From Pseudomonas graminis (lineage in GTDB: Bacteria > Pseudomonadota > Gammaproteobacteria > Pseudomonadales > Pseudomonadaceae): a stretch of DNA of 64,000 nt. A program made the position numbers and the translations under genes. Where the stretch lies: NCBI RefSeq assembly GCF_900111735.1, contig NZ_FOHW01000011.1, positions 62,001 through 126,000 on the forward strand, in the 5' to 3' direction. Positions within the stretch are counted from its first letter, which is position 1. Each line of letters starts with the position of its first letter. The notes below the pieces were generated by a model that saw only the letters and a program-made list of their open reading frames with translations, had not been told where the DNA came from and ran no database searches. Of the stretch, positions 53,717 through 62,745 are shown piece by piece.

Positions 53717-54724
53717 ATGGGTATCGATCTTCCACTGATCTGGGCCGTGATCATCATCTTCGGCGTCATGATGTACGTCATCATGGACGGCTTCGATCTG
53801 GGCATCGGGATACTGTTCCCGTTCATGAAGGACAAGACCGACCGCGACGTGATGATGAACACCGTCGCGCCGGTCTGGGACGGCAACGAAACCTGGCTGG
53901 TGCTCGGCGGCGCCGGCTTGTTCGGCGCCTTCCCGCTGGCTTACTCGGTCGTGCTCGAAGCGCTTTACCTGCCGCTGATCTTCATGCTATTCGGGCTGAT
54001 CTTCCGCGGCGTGGCATTCGAGTTTCGCTTCAAGGCCACTGATATCAAGCGCCACCTGTGGGACAAGGCGTTCATCGGCGGTTCGCTGGTGGCGACATTC
54101 TTCCAGGGCGTGGCACTGGGCGCGTACATCGACGGCATTCCGGTGGTCGACCGTGCCTACGCCGGCGGTGGGCTGGACTGGCTGACGCCGTTCTCGGTCT
54201 TCTGCGGTCTGGCCCTGATCGTGGCGTACGCCTTGCTCGGCTGCACCTGGTTGATCATGAAGACGGAAGGGGCTTTGCAGAAAGCCATGCACGATCTGGC
54301 ACGACCTTTGGCCCTGGCCACGCTGGTGGTCATGGCGATCGTCAGTCTGTGGACGCCACTAGCGCACCAGGCCATCGCCGATCGCTGGTTCAGCCTGCCA
54401 AACCTGCTGTGGTTCATGCCGGTACCGGCACTGGTCCTGGTAACGATGTACGGCTTGTTCAAAGCGGTGGCGCGCAACGCCAACTACGCGCCGTTCCTGC
54501 TGACGCTGGTGCTGATCTTCCTGGGCTACAGCGGTCTGGGCATCAGCTTGTGGCCGAACATCATTCCGCCAACAGTGTCCATCTGGGCGGCCGCATCGCC
54601 GCCACAGAGTCAGGGTTTCATGTTGGTCGGTACGCTGTTCATCATTCCGCTGATCCTGGGTTACACGTTCTGGAGCTACTACGTATTCCGCGGCAAAGTC
54701 ACCCACGAACACGGCTATCACTAG
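53717..54724 (+). CDS. cioB: Cyanide-insensitive bd-type quinol oxidase subunit II
   Basis: The 335-aa protein has about nine membrane helices and CydB family signatures: VMMYVIMDGFDLGIGILFPF, NTVAPVWDGNETWLVLGGAG, FRGVAFEFRFK and WPNIIPPTVSIWAAASPPQS. It forms the heterodimeric oxidase with CioA in the inner membrane. It lies 3 bp downstream of cioA and upstream of a small single-helix subunit gene. Confidence 0.95.
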   Translation: MGIDLPLIWAVIIIFGVMMYVIMDGFDLGIGILFPFMKDKTDRDVMMNTVAPVWDGNETWLVLGGAGLFGAFPLAYSVVLEALYLPLIFMLFGLIFRGVAFEFRFKATDIKRHLWDKAFIGGSLVATFFQGVALGAYIDGIPVVDRAYAGGGLDWLTPFSVFCGLALIVAYALLGCTWLIMKTEGALQKAMHDLARPLALATLVVMAIVSLWTPLAHQAIADRWFSLPNLLWFMPVPALVLVTMYGLFKAVARNANYAPFLLTLVLIFLGYSGLGISLWPNIIPPTVSIWAAASPPQSQGFMLVGTLFIIPLILGYTFWSYYVFRGKVTHEHGYH

Positions 54725-54781
54725 CAGCACGGGCCCCTGGTTTGTCGCCGGGGCCTGACTGCGGGAGAAGAGGGTTTAGCG

Positions 54782-54988
54782 ATGTCGGTTAAAGAATCTG
54801 TTGAGCACGAGGCTCATCCCAACGATCGCCGCGATTTTGAGCGCGAGGTTGATCCAGCGAAGGGTAAGCCCCTGTGGCAGCGCATCGGCTGGCTGTTGAT
54901 CATCTGGACCGGCAGCGTGCTGGCGCTGTTCGTGGTCGCCATGCTGCTGCGCATGTTCATGACAGCGGCAGGCATGAAGTCGCACTGA
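54782..54988 (+). CDS. Small bd-oxidase-associated membrane protein (DUF2474 type)
   Basis: The 68-aa protein has a charged N-terminus (residues 1-30) and a single membrane helix (IGWLLIIWTGSVLALFVVAM, about 35-54), then a short tail. Small proteins of this type follow cioB genes and are thought to correspond to CydX/CydS-like accessory subunits that stabilise the oxidase. It is 57 bp after cioB and just before the operon terminator. Confidence 0.8.
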   Translation: MSVKESVEHEAHPNDRRDFEREVDPAKGKPLWQRIGWLLIIWTGSVLALFVVAMLLRMFMTAAGMKSH

Positions 54989-55003
54989 GTGTTTCCGGCT
55001 CGA

Positions 55004-55032
55004 TAAAAAACCCGCTTCTGCGGGTTTTTTTT
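55004..55032 (+). terminator. Rho-independent terminator of the cio operon
   Basis: AAAAAACCCGC pairs with GCGGGTTTTTTTT around a TTCT loop. A and T tracts on both sides make it bidirectional, so it also serves the convergent rlmG gene. Confidence 0.94.
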
Positions 55033-55070
55033 GGCTGCACATCTGAAGTCACGTAGACAAGCGCGTCGAG

Positions 55071-56195
55071 CTATTTGCGCGCCTTGAGGATCACAAACTT
55101 CGGCGTCGCCGCCACTTGCTCCACGCCCCGGAACAACCGCGCCAGTTTGCCGTGATAGCCCAGATGACGGTTGCCGACGATGTACAGCGCGCCGCCGGTG
55201 ACCAGCGCCGAGCGCGCCTGCTGGAACATCCGCCATGCGAGGAAATCGCCAACCACTTGTTGCTGATGAAACGGCGGATTGCACAGGACGACGTCCAGCG
55301 AATCGGGTTCCTGTGCGTCCAGTCCGTCGCCTGCCTGAATGACTGCCGGCCGCTCGCCGAGGGCCAGTCTCCAGTTCTCCTGCGCCGACTGCACCGCCAT
55401 GAACGACTCGTCTACCAGCGTGTAGTGCGCGTCAGGGTTGTCCAGCGCACTGGCGATGGCGAGCACGCCATTGCCGCAACCCAGGTCTGCGACCCGCGCC
55501 GAGCCCAGGCCCTTGGGCAAGTACGGCAGGAAGGCCCGCGTGCCGATGTCCAGACCGTCACGGCAGAACACGTTGGCGTGGTTGATCAACTCGATCTTCG
55601 GCTCGTCCAGCGTGTAACGGGTGGGGTAGGGCGAGGGCTGAACGGTTTTGGCTTCAGGGGTGCAGAACAGCAGTCGCGCTTTTTTCACGGCGAGGGATGC
55701 CTGCACGGGGCCGATGTATTCTTCCATCAGCTCGCCAGCGGAGCGGGGCAGGTGCTTGATCATTCCGGCAGCGACGACTTTGGCGTTCGGCGCCAGTTGG
55801 TCCTGCAACCGGATCAACTGCTCTTCCAGCAACGCGAGGGTCTTGGGAACGCGAATCAGCACCCAGTCGAAGGGGCCGGTCAACGGCGCACTGGCGGGGA
55901 TCACCGGCACGGCGTCATAGGTCAGGCCGTTGCGCACCAGATTCTTTCCCAAAGCCTGAGCGCCGAGGTACGAATCCGTACTGCTGAACACCGTCGCATG
56001 GGGCGCGAGGCTGGTGGCGAGGGCGCCGAAACTGTCGTTGAGCACCAGCACCCGCGTTTGCAGCGTCACGCCCTGTTCGGCGACGTGGTTGAGCAGATAT
56101 TCGTCGGCAGCATCGAAGGCCTGCAAGGGCTCATCTGACTGTTCCGGCTGGCGGATCAGGTCGAGTTGGGCAAACGGGGTGGTCAGCAGGGGCAT
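55071..56195 (-). CDS. rlmG: 23S rRNA (guanine(1835)-N(2))-methyltransferase RlmG
   Basis: The 374-aa protein has two tandem methyltransferase-like halves. The N-terminal half is degenerate. The C-terminal half holds the SAM motif RVADLGCGNGVLAIAS (about residues 233-248) and the catalytic NPPFH motif (about 309-313) of N2-guanine methyltransferases. It modifies G1835 of 23S rRNA. It stands alone, convergent with the cio operon. Confidence 0.93.
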   Translation of the reverse strand: MPLLTTPFAQLDLIRQPEQSDEPLQAFDAADEYLLNHVAEQGVTLQTRVLVLNDSFGALATSLAPHATVFSSTDSYLGAQALGKNLVRNGLTYDAVPVIPASAPLTGPFDWVLIRVPKTLALLEEQLIRLQDQLAPNAKVVAAGMIKHLPRSAGELMEEYIGPVQASLAVKKARLLFCTPEAKTVQPSPYPTRYTLDEPKIELINHANVFCRDGLDIGTRAFLPYLPKGLGSARVADLGCGNGVLAIASALDNPDAHYTLVDESFMAVQSAQENWRLALGERPAVIQAGDGLDAQEPDSLDVVLCNPPFHQQQVVGDFLAWRMFQQARSALVTGGALYIVGNRHLGYHGKLARLFRGVEQVAATPKFVILKARK

Positions 56196-56343
56196 GGGCG
56201 GAGCAGTTCCAGTCGTTGATGGCGCGACCGGCGTGTTGGCGGGAGTTGCGCCTGCGCCGGCGTGTCCAGGTTCGCGAAGCCGGCGATTTTACGTGTTTTT
56301 GCCTGCGCTCACCGGGCTTTTCGCCCTTGCTTCCCCCCTATGT

Positions 56344-56592
56344 CTAGATCACCCCGTCTTTCGCCGCCTGGACCACTGCCGACATCTTGTTGCAGGCGCC
56401 GATCTTCTGGATGGCTTTACCAACGTGGAAGTTAACGGTGCGCGCTGTGACATCAAGGATCAACGCGACTTCTGCTGCTGTCTTGCCCGTAGCGGACCAC
56501 TTCAACACCTCCACCTCTCTCATCGTCAGGCCCTTATAGGTCAGCGTCTCCTTACTCGCCTTGCAGTCTTCCCCCAGTGTTTGAGTTTCCAT
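56344..56592 (-). CDS. Stand-alone LuxR-type helix-turn-helix protein
   Basis: This 82-aa protein consists of little more than one GerE/LuxR DNA-binding domain. It has LTMREVEVLKWSATGKTAAE (about residues 22-41), then VALILDVTARTVNFHVGKAI with the recognition helix. The sequence resembles the C-terminal quarter of acyl-homoserine-lactone LuxR regulators, but the signal-binding domain is absent. The gene upstream on this strand is separated by intergenic DNA, so a full-length precursor is not visible. It is divergent from fpr and could regulate it. The ATG has GGAGGC just upstream. Confidence 0.8.
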   Translation of the reverse strand: METQTLGEDCKASKETLTYKGLTMREVEVLKWSATGKTAAEVALILDVTARTVNFHVGKAIQKIGACNKMSAVVQAAKDGVI

Positions 56593-56911
56593 AGCGTGCC
56601 TCCGTGCTCAGTCTTGATCGTCCTGATCGAAGTCTAGGATAACAATCACGGCTTTGAATGGAGCGTGCCTGGCCATCGCCTCGAGGTGCCACCAGACGGG
56701 CTGCCAGCATGATTTTAAAATTCTAGTAGAATCAATGGCTTATACAGATTAAGTGTCTCGACACGAACCACTTCGCGATAACGCCGATAGCGAAATACTC
56801 TAAAAATTGCTCAGTCCGTTGCGGATATCACTACAAACCGACGGTGTTTATCGCGGCGGGTTTGCGGGACACTGGTCACCCTTTTTGTGAGACAGGAGCC
56901 AGGAGCGCCCC
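56593..56911. other. Divergent regulatory region between the HTH gene and fpr
   Basis: These 319 bp include an AT-rich stretch (56710-56755) and an inverted repeat TTCGC-N13-GCGAA (56772-56794) with an internal GATA-ACGCC-GATA direct repeat, about 115 bp before the fpr start. It is a plausible regulator site; LysR-type control of fpr genes is known in pseudomonads. No gene is seen. Confidence 0.45.
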
Positions 56912-57688
56912 ATGACTGCCAGTGCAGAGAAATTCACCCGGCAAACGCTGCTGGACGTTACGCCGCTGACTCCCAGTCTCTTTACCTTTCGCACCACGCG
57001 CGATCCAGGTTTCCGCTTCACGGCGGGACAATTCGCACGTCTGGGTGTTACCAAGTCCGACGGTACGACGGTGTGGCGCGCCTACTCGGTGGTGTCCTCG
57101 CCCTTCGATGAATTCCTCGAATTTTTCTCCATCGTGGTGCCCAACGGCGAATTTACCAGCGAGCTGAGCCGACTTCGTCAGGGTGACACGCTGATGGTGG
57201 AGAAACAGGCGGTGGGTTACCTGACCCTGGATCGCTTCACCGATGGTCAGGACCTCTGGATGTTGTCCACAGGCACCGGTGTGGCGCCCTTCCTTTCGAT
57301 CCTTCAGGACTTCGAGGTCTGGGAAAAATTCGAGCGGATCATTCTGGTGTATAGCGTCCGTGAGTCCCGGGAACTGGCCTACCAGCAGCTTATCGCCGAG
57401 CTGACCCAGCGCGAATACCTGGCCGAGTACGCACACAAGTTCACGTTCATCGCCACAGTGACGCGGGAAGCGCATCCCGGTGCGCTCAGCGGACGGATTA
57501 CCACGCTGATCAAGAACGGTGAGTTGGAGAAGGCGGCCGGTGTCGCGCTGACACCCGAACATTCACGGGTGATGATCTGCGGCAATCCACAGATGATCGA
57601 AGACACTCGCGCAGTGCTGAAAACTCGCGACATGCGCCTGGCGTTGACGCGCAAGCCGGGACAGATTGCGGTGGAGAATTATTGGTAG
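56912..57688 (+). CDS. fpr: Ferredoxin-NADP+ reductase
   Basis: The 258-aa flavoprotein has the FAD-binding motif WRAYSVVSSP (about residues 55-64), the NADPH-binding motif LSTGTGVAPFLSIL (about 113-126) and MICGNPQMI near residue 224. It ends in NYW, an aromatic C-terminus as in E. coli Fpr (subclass IB), unlike the AFVEK ending of the other Pseudomonas enzyme FprA. It moves electrons between NADPH and ferredoxin or flavodoxin and supports oxidative-stress defence. Its place near mscL and radA matches the second Fpr (FprB type) of pseudomonads. Confidence 0.93.
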   Translation: MTASAEKFTRQTLLDVTPLTPSLFTFRTTRDPGFRFTAGQFARLGVTKSDGTTVWRAYSVVSSPFDEFLEFFSIVVPNGEFTSELSRLRQGDTLMVEKQAVGYLTLDRFTDGQDLWMLSTGTGVAPFLSILQDFEVWEKFERIILVYSVRESRELAYQQLIAELTQREYLAEYAHKFTFIATVTREAHPGALSGRITTLIKNGELEKAAGVALTPEHSRVMICGNPQMIEDTRAVLKTRDMRLALTRKPGQIAVENYW

Positions 57689-57716
57689 GTTGATACAGCG
57701 TTGCGATCGCAAGACC

Positions 57717-57748
57717 CATGTGGAAGCGAGCAAGCTCACCCCCACATG
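57717..57748. repeat. Hairpin derived from a REP element
   Basis: CATGTGG pairs with CCACATG around a REP-like centre (AGCGAGCAAGCTCACC). It lies between the convergent fpr and mscL genes and may terminate or attenuate both. Confidence 0.55.
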
Positions 57749-57760
57749 CTATGACCGGCC

Positions 57761-58210
57761 TTAAACGAACCGGTCAGGCGTCACCGGCAGTGGTGCAGCG
57801 GGCTTGTTGTTCTGTTCTTTCAACAGATCGCGGATTTCGCCCAGCAGCAGCTCTTCCTTGGTTGGGGTTGGCGGCAGGGTGGGTGCCTTGGCCTCTTCAC
57901 GTTTCAGGCGGTTAATCGCCTTGACGCCCATGAAGATGGCGAATGCCACGATGATGAAGTCGATCACAGTCTGAATGAACTTGCCGTAGGCCAGCACCAC
58001 CGCAGGGGCTGCCCCTTCCGCAGGCCTCAGCACGACCGACAGATCGCTGAAGTCCACGCCGCCGATCAGCAGCCCGAGGGGCGGCATGATTACATCGCCT
58101 ACGAACGACGAAACGATCTTGCCGAATGCCGCGCCGATGATGATACCGACGGCCATGTCGACGACGTTTCCTTTTACGGCAAAGGCTTTGAACTCGCTTA
58201 GTACGCTCAT
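57761..58210 (-). CDS. mscL: Large-conductance mechanosensitive channel
   Basis: The 149-aa protein has the MscL N-terminal helix ([20 protein letters not shown]) and first pore helix ([20 protein letters not shown]). A periplasmic loop, second helix ([20 protein letters not shown]) and the charged C-terminal bundle ([12 protein letters not shown]) follow. It forms a pentameric inner-membrane channel that opens on hypo-osmotic shock. It is monocistronic, convergent with fpr and divergent from radA. Confidence 0.96.
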   Translation of the reverse strand: MSVLSEFKAFAVKGNVVDMAVGIIIGAAFGKIVSSFVGDVIMPPLGLLIGGVDFSDLSVVLRPAEGAAPAVVLAYGKFIQTVIDFIIVAFAIFMGVKAINRLKREEAKAPTLPPTPTKEELLLGEIRDLLKEQNNKPAAPLPVTPDRFV

Positions 58211-58409
58211 GGGTGTATTCCTTTGTTACAGATGTGAGTGGTAAATGCAGTGTAAGTCAGCTAGCTGCATCTCGCTTAATCCATGCAATCGACCGGGTAC
58301 GTTCCGGTAAGTTTTATTTAATCCTCCAAAAGCATGCATGCATGGTAGGGCTGCGCCCGACGGTTTGACGCATCGGGTATGATTGCCCCTTTTTTACATC
58401 GGGGGTGTC

Positions 58410-59777
58410 ATGGCCAAGGCCAAACGCATGTACGGCTGCACCGAGTGCGGTTCGACGTTTCCCAAATGGGCCGGCCAGTGCAGCGAATGCGGCGCCTGGA
58501 ACACCCTCGTTGAAACCGTGATCGACAACAGCACGGCCGCTGCGCCCAGCGGTCGTTCCGGCTGGACCGGCCAACAGGCGCAGATCAAAACCCTGGCCGA
58601 AGTCAGTGTCGAAGAAATCCCGCGTTTTTCCACCAACTCCACTGAACTGGACCGCGTTCTCGGCGGCGGCCTGGTGGATGGCTCGGTGGTGCTGATCGGC
58701 GGCGACCCCGGCATCGGCAAATCGACCATTCTCTTGCAGACCCTTTGCGCCATTGCCGAGCGCATGCCGGCGCTGTACGTCACCGGTGAAGAGTCGCAGC
58801 AGCAGGTCGCCATGCGCGCCCGTCGCCTTGGCTTGCCCCAGGACAAACTGCGGGTCATGACCGAAACCTGCATCGAAACCATCATTGCCACGGCGCGCAT
58901 CGAGCAGCCGAAGGTCATGGTGATCGACTCGATCCAGACCATCTTCACCGAACAGCTGCAGTCAGCGCCCGGCGGCGTATCCCAGGTGCGCGAGAGTGCT
59001 GCGCTGCTGGTGCGCTACGCCAAGCAGAGCGGTACCGCGATATTTCTGGTCGGCCACGTCACCAAAGAAGGCGCGCTGGCCGGGCCTCGCGTGCTGGAGC
59101 ACATGGTCGACACCGTGTTGTACTTCGAGGGCGAGTCCGATGGCCGCTTGCGTTTGTTGCGCGCAGTGAAAAACCGCTTTGGTGCCGTCAACGAATTGGG
59201 CGTCTTCGGCATGACCGACAAGGGGCTTAAAGAAGTCTCGAACCCGTCGGCGATCTTTCTCACCCGCGCGCAGGAAGAAGTCGCGGGCAGTGTGGTCATG
59301 GCGACATGGGAAGGCACCCGGCCGATGCTGGTGGAAGTGCAGGCGCTGGTCGATGACAGCCACCTCTCCAATCCGCGTCGCGTGACGTTGGGGCTGGATC
59401 AAAACCGGCTCGCCATGTTGCTGGCGGTACTGCACCGCCACGGCGGCATTCCCACCCATGACCAGGACGTGTTTCTCAACGTCGTGGGCGGGGTGAAAGT
59501 GCTGGAAACCGCTTCCGACCTGGCCTTGATGGCCGCCGTCATGTCCAGCCTGCGCAACCGTGCACTGCCGGGCGACTTGCTGGTGTTCGGCGAAGTGGGC
59601 TTGTCCGGCGAAGTACGCCCCGTGCCCAGCGGTCAGGAGCGACTCAAGGAAGCGGCCAAGCACGGCTTCAAACGCGCCATCGTGCCCAAGGGCAACGCCC
59701 CGAAAGAGTCGCCACCGGGCCTGACAGTGATCGGTGTGACGCGCCTCGACCAGGCGCTGGACGCGTTGTTCGAGTAA
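58410..59777 (+). CDS. radA: DNA repair protein RadA
   Basis: RadA (Sms) is a RecA-like helicase that drives branch migration in recombination. The 455-aa protein has an N-terminal four-cysteine zinc finger (YGCTECGSTFPKWAGQCSEC), Walker A GGDPGIGKST (about residues 96-105), and the RadA-specific KNRFGAVNELGVF motif (about 257-269). A C-terminal Lon-like domain carries GDLLVFGEVGLSGEVRPV. ATG 58410 with GGGGGTG upstream is preferred over the open frame to 58383. Confidence 0.96.
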   Translation: MAKAKRMYGCTECGSTFPKWAGQCSECGAWNTLVETVIDNSTAAAPSGRSGWTGQQAQIKTLAEVSVEEIPRFSTNSTELDRVLGGGLVDGSVVLIGGDPGIGKSTILLQTLCAIAERMPALYVTGEESQQQVAMRARRLGLPQDKLRVMTETCIETIIATARIEQPKVMVIDSIQTIFTEQLQSAPGGVSQVRESAALLVRYAKQSGTAIFLVGHVTKEGALAGPRVLEHMVDTVLYFEGESDGRLRLLRAVKNRFGAVNELGVFGMTDKGLKEVSNPSAIFLTRAQEEVAGSVVMATWEGTRPMLVEVQALVDDSHLSNPRRVTLGLDQNRLAMLLAVLHRHGGIPTHDQDVFLNVVGGVKVLETASDLALMAAVMSSLRNRALPGDLLVFGEVGLSGEVRPVPSGQERLKEAAKHGFKRAIVPKGNAPKESPPGLTVIGVTRLDQALDALFE

Positions 59778-59796
59778 GGCGGCGTGGCCTATAGAC

Positions 59797-60165
59797 CTAT
59801 AGATGTATCAGCGCACCCAGCTCGCGCTCCAGTTCATCGTGATCGGCAATGTTGAGTTCGATCAGTCGACGCAGGTGCGTCACTGAATCGAGCTCAATGT
59901 GCTTGCACACAAACCCCAGGTGATTGTGATCATCGTGGGTCAGCTGCACTTCCATCACGACGTCTATACCGTCCTGCAACTCGATGTCGACCATGAATCG
60001 CTCGTTGGCATCGCCCTCCCAGGGCGAGGGCTTTTCGATCAGCAGCCCCTTGAGCGACAGGTCGATCAGTTGAACCGTCCAGGTCTGGTCGCCCTGGCTA
60101 AGTTTGGTTTTCGCGTCGAATGCAACGCGTTTGAAGCGACGACGTTCTTCGTGGTTATCGGTCAT
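59797..60165 (-). CDS. mapZ: PilZ-domain c-di-GMP receptor, MapZ-like
   Basis: This 122-aa single-domain PilZ protein has the c-di-GMP-binding arginine motif ERRRFKR (7-13) and DLSLKGLL (the D/N-x-S-x-x-G motif, about residues 35-42). Its sequence and position between radA and cstA match PA4608 of P. aeruginosa (MapZ), which binds the chemotaxis methyltransferase CheR1 and so links c-di-GMP to chemotaxis. The naming is by synteny and similarity from memory. It is convergent with radA and has about 150 bp before cstA. Confidence 0.88.
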   Translation of the reverse strand: MTDNHEERRRFKRVAFDAKTKLSQGDQTWTVQLIDLSLKGLLIEKPSPWEGDANERFMVDIELQDGIDVVMEVQLTHDDHNHLGFVCKHIELDSVTHLRRLIELNIADHDELERELGALIHL

Positions 60166-60319
60166 TACGCAACTACTCCTTTAGCGCCTCTACGGCCCGC
60201 TGCGTTGACTATAGGACAAATATCGCGCTAGACCATCGTGGGGGTAGCCTTTCGCTCCGGCGGCGCTAAACTCCGCTTGCTGAATAAAAATAAGTCCACT
60301 CAGTTGGAATCGAAAAAAA

Positions 60320-62389
60320 ATGAAAAACAATAATGGTCTGCTGCGCCACGTGCCCTGGCTGATGGTTGCGATCCTTGGAGCATGGGCACTGGGAGTGGTT
60401 GCATTGCGTCGCGGGGAGGCGATCAACGCACTCTGGATTGTGGTCGCCGCAGTGGCCATTTATCTGGTCGCTTATCGCTACTACAGCCTGTTCATCGCAA
60501 CTAAAGTCATGCAACTCGACCCGACCCGGGCCACCCCTGCGGTTCTCAAGAACGACGGGCTCGATTACGTTCCTACCAATAAACACATTCTCTTCGGTCA
60601 CCACTTCGCCGCCATTGCCGGCGCCGGTCCTCTGGTCGGCCCGGTGCTCGCCGCGCAGATGGGCTATCTGCCCGGTACGCTGTGGTTGATCGCCGGTGTC
60701 GTTCTGGCGGGTGCGGTTCAGGACTTCATGATCCTGTTCCTTTCCACGCGCCGTAACGGACGCTCCCTGGGCGACATGGTCCGCGAAGAAATGGGCCGCA
60801 TTCCCGGCACCATCGCGCTGTTCGGCTGTTTCCTGATCATGATCATCATCCTCGCGGTGCTGGCGCTGATTGTCGTCAAGGCATTGGCCGAGAGCCCATG
60901 GGGCATGTTCACGGTCATGGCGACGATTCCGATCGCGATGTTCATGGGCATCTACATGCGCTTCATCCGCCCGGGCCGCATCGGCGAGATCTCGGTGGTG
61001 GGCGTCGTGCTGTTGCTGCTGTCGATCTGGGTCGGTGGTCTGGTGGCAGCGAGTCCGGAGTGGGCGCCGATGTTCACGTTCACTGGCGTGCAGATCACCT
61101 GGATGCTGGTCGGCTACGGTTTTGTCGCGGCCATGCTGCCGGTCTGGCTGGTGTTGGCGCCTCGCGACTACCTGTCCACGTTCCTGAAAATCGGCACCAT
61201 CATTGCGCTGGCGATCGGCATTCTGATTCTGGCGCCTGAGCTGAAAATGCCTGCGCTGACGCAGTTCACCGACGGCACCGGCCCGGTCTGGAAAGGCACC
61301 CTGTTCCCGTTCCTGTTCATCACCATCGCCTGTGGCGCAGTATCCGGTTTCCACGCGCTGATTTCCTCGGGCACCACGCCGAAGCTGCTGGATAACGAAG
61401 TCAACGCCCGTTACATCGGTTACGGCGGCATGCTGATGGAGTCGTTCGTGGCGATCATGGCCATGGTTGCGGCTTCGGTCATCGAGCCAGGGGTGTACTT
61501 CGCAATGAACAGCCCGGCGGCGATCGTCGGCTCTGACGTCAACTCGGTCGCGCAGATGGTCAGCAGTTGGGGCTTCCTCATCACGCCGGATCAATTGACC
61601 GCTGTGGCGAAGGACATTGGCGAAAACACTGTGCTGGCACGTGCCGGTGGTGCGCCGACCCTGGCAGTGGGTATCGCGCAGATCCTGCACCAGGCCTTCC
61701 CGGGTCAGAACACCATGGCGTTCTGGTACCACTTCGCGATTCTGTTTGAAGCGCTGTTCATCCTGACCGCAGTCGATGCCGGTACCCGTGCCGGCCGCTT
61801 CATGCTGCAGGACCTGCTGGGCAGTTTCGTGCCTGCGCTGAAACGCACCGAGTCCTGGACCGCCAACGCCATCGGCACCGGTGGCTGCGTCGCGCTGTGG
61901 GGGTATCTGCTGTATCAGGGCGTGATCGATCCACTGGGCGGGATCAACACGTTGTGGCCATTGTTCGGTATCTCCAACCAGATGCTGGCGGGTATTGCGC
62001 TGATGCTGGCGACGGTCGTGCTGATCAAAATGAAGCGTCAGCAGTACGTCTGGGTGACCATCCTGCCGGCCTCGTGGCTGCTGATCTGCACTGTCACTGC
62101 AGGCTTCATCAAGCTATTCGACCCGAGCCCTGCGGTAGGCTTCCTGGCACTGGCGAAGAAGTACAGCACGGCGGCAGATGCCGGTCAGGTGCTGGCCCCG
62201 GCCAAGACCATGGACCAGATGCAGCATGTGATCTTCAACGCGTACACCAACGCCACCCTGACCACGCTGTTCCTGTTCGTGGTCCTGAGCATTCTGTTCT
62301 ATGCGCTCAAGGTCGGTCGTGCGGCGTGGGTCAAGAAAGAGCGTACCGACAAGGAATCGCCATTCCAGGCCTTTCCGGAATCCCACTGA
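60320..62389 (+). CDS. cstA: CstA-family pyruvate/peptide transporter
   Basis: The 689-aa protein has about 16-18 membrane helices. It carries CstA signatures: YVPTNKHILFGHHFAAIAGA (about residues 83-102), GPLVGPVLAAQMGYLPG, GAVQDFMILFLSTRRNGRSL, SGFHALISSGTTPKLL and LWPLFGISNQMLAGIAL. CstA proteins import pyruvate or small peptides, especially in carbon starvation. The ATG at 60320 has only a weak, A-rich ribosome site. A YbdD-type gene follows after 26 bp, the usual partner of cstA. Confidence 0.95.
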   Translation: MKNNNGLLRHVPWLMVAILGAWALGVVALRRGEAINALWIVVAAVAIYLVAYRYYSLFIATKVMQLDPTRATPAVLKNDGLDYVPTNKHILFGHHFAAIAGAGPLVGPVLAAQMGYLPGTLWLIAGVVLAGAVQDFMILFLSTRRNGRSLGDMVREEMGRIPGTIALFGCFLIMIIILAVLALIVVKALAESPWGMFTVMATIPIAMFMGIYMRFIRPGRIGEISVVGVVLLLLSIWVGGLVAASPEWAPMFTFTGVQITWMLVGYGFVAAMLPVWLVLAPRDYLSTFLKIGTIIALAIGILILAPELKMPALTQFTDGTGPVWKGTLFPFLFITIACGAVSGFHALISSGTTPKLLDNEVNARYIGYGGMLMESFVAIMAMVAASVIEPGVYFAMNSPAAIVGSDVNSVAQMVSSWGFLITPDQLTAVAKDIGENTVLARAGGAPTLAVGIAQILHQAFPGQNTMAFWYHFAILFEALFILTAVDAGTRAGRFMLQDLLGSFVPALKRTESWTANAIGTGGCVALWGYLLYQGVIDPLGGINTLWPLFGISNQMLAGIALMLATVVLIKMKRQQYVWVTILPASWLLICTVTAGFIKLFDPSPAVGFLALAKKYSTAADAGQVLAPAKTMDQMQHVIFNAYTNATLTTLFLFVVLSILFYALKVGRAAWVKKERTDKESPFQAFPESH

Positions 62390-62415
62390 GTGCGCTGTAA
62401 CGCGAGGAGCTGTTT

Positions 62416-62613
62416 ATGTTCAACGATCTGAGTCGCCTGGGTAAGTATCTCGGTCAGGCCGCTCGCCTTATGGTGGGCATGCCGGATTACGACAACTACG
62501 TTGAGCATATGCAGAAGACCCACCCGGACAAGCCGGTGATGTCCTACGAAGCGTTCTTCCGGGAACGCCAGGACGCACGTTACGGCGGGAAGGGCGGTCC
62601 CAAGTGTTGCTAA
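62416..62613 (+). CDS. ybdD: YbdD/YjiX-family small protein
   Basis: The 65-aa protein has the family pattern [20 protein letters not shown] (residues 11-30), [20 protein letters not shown] (33-52) and the basic, cysteine-ended tail GGKGGPKCC. Its relatives are always beside cstA-like transporters and appear needed for pyruvate uptake. CGAGGAG gives a good ribosome site. Confidence 0.92.
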   Translation: MFNDLSRLGKYLGQAARLMVGMPDYDNYVEHMQKTHPDKPVMSYEAFFRERQDARYGGKGGPKCC

Positions 62614-62631
62614 TGATGTGACCCTTGGTCA

Positions 62632-62716
62632 TGCAGGAGTGGGCTTGCTCGCGATGCGTTAATTCAGTCGCCGCTGTACTGACTGACATTTCGAATCGCC
62701 AGCAACCTCACTCCTG
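62632..62716. repeat. Degenerate inverted REP pair
   Basis: GCAGGAGTGGGCTTGCTCGC (62634) and the imperfect mirror CGAATCGCCAGCAACCTCAC with TCCTG (about 62693-62717) form a decayed REP pair between ybdD and the GTPase gene. Confidence 0.7.
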
Positions 62717-62745
62717 TTTTTTTTCAGCGAATCGAGGTCTTTTTT

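Noticed and set aside
60266-61732. 488-codon open frame antisense to cstA
   Set aside because: Same reasoning: low-complexity HQRD-rich translation opposite a well-conserved transporter gene.
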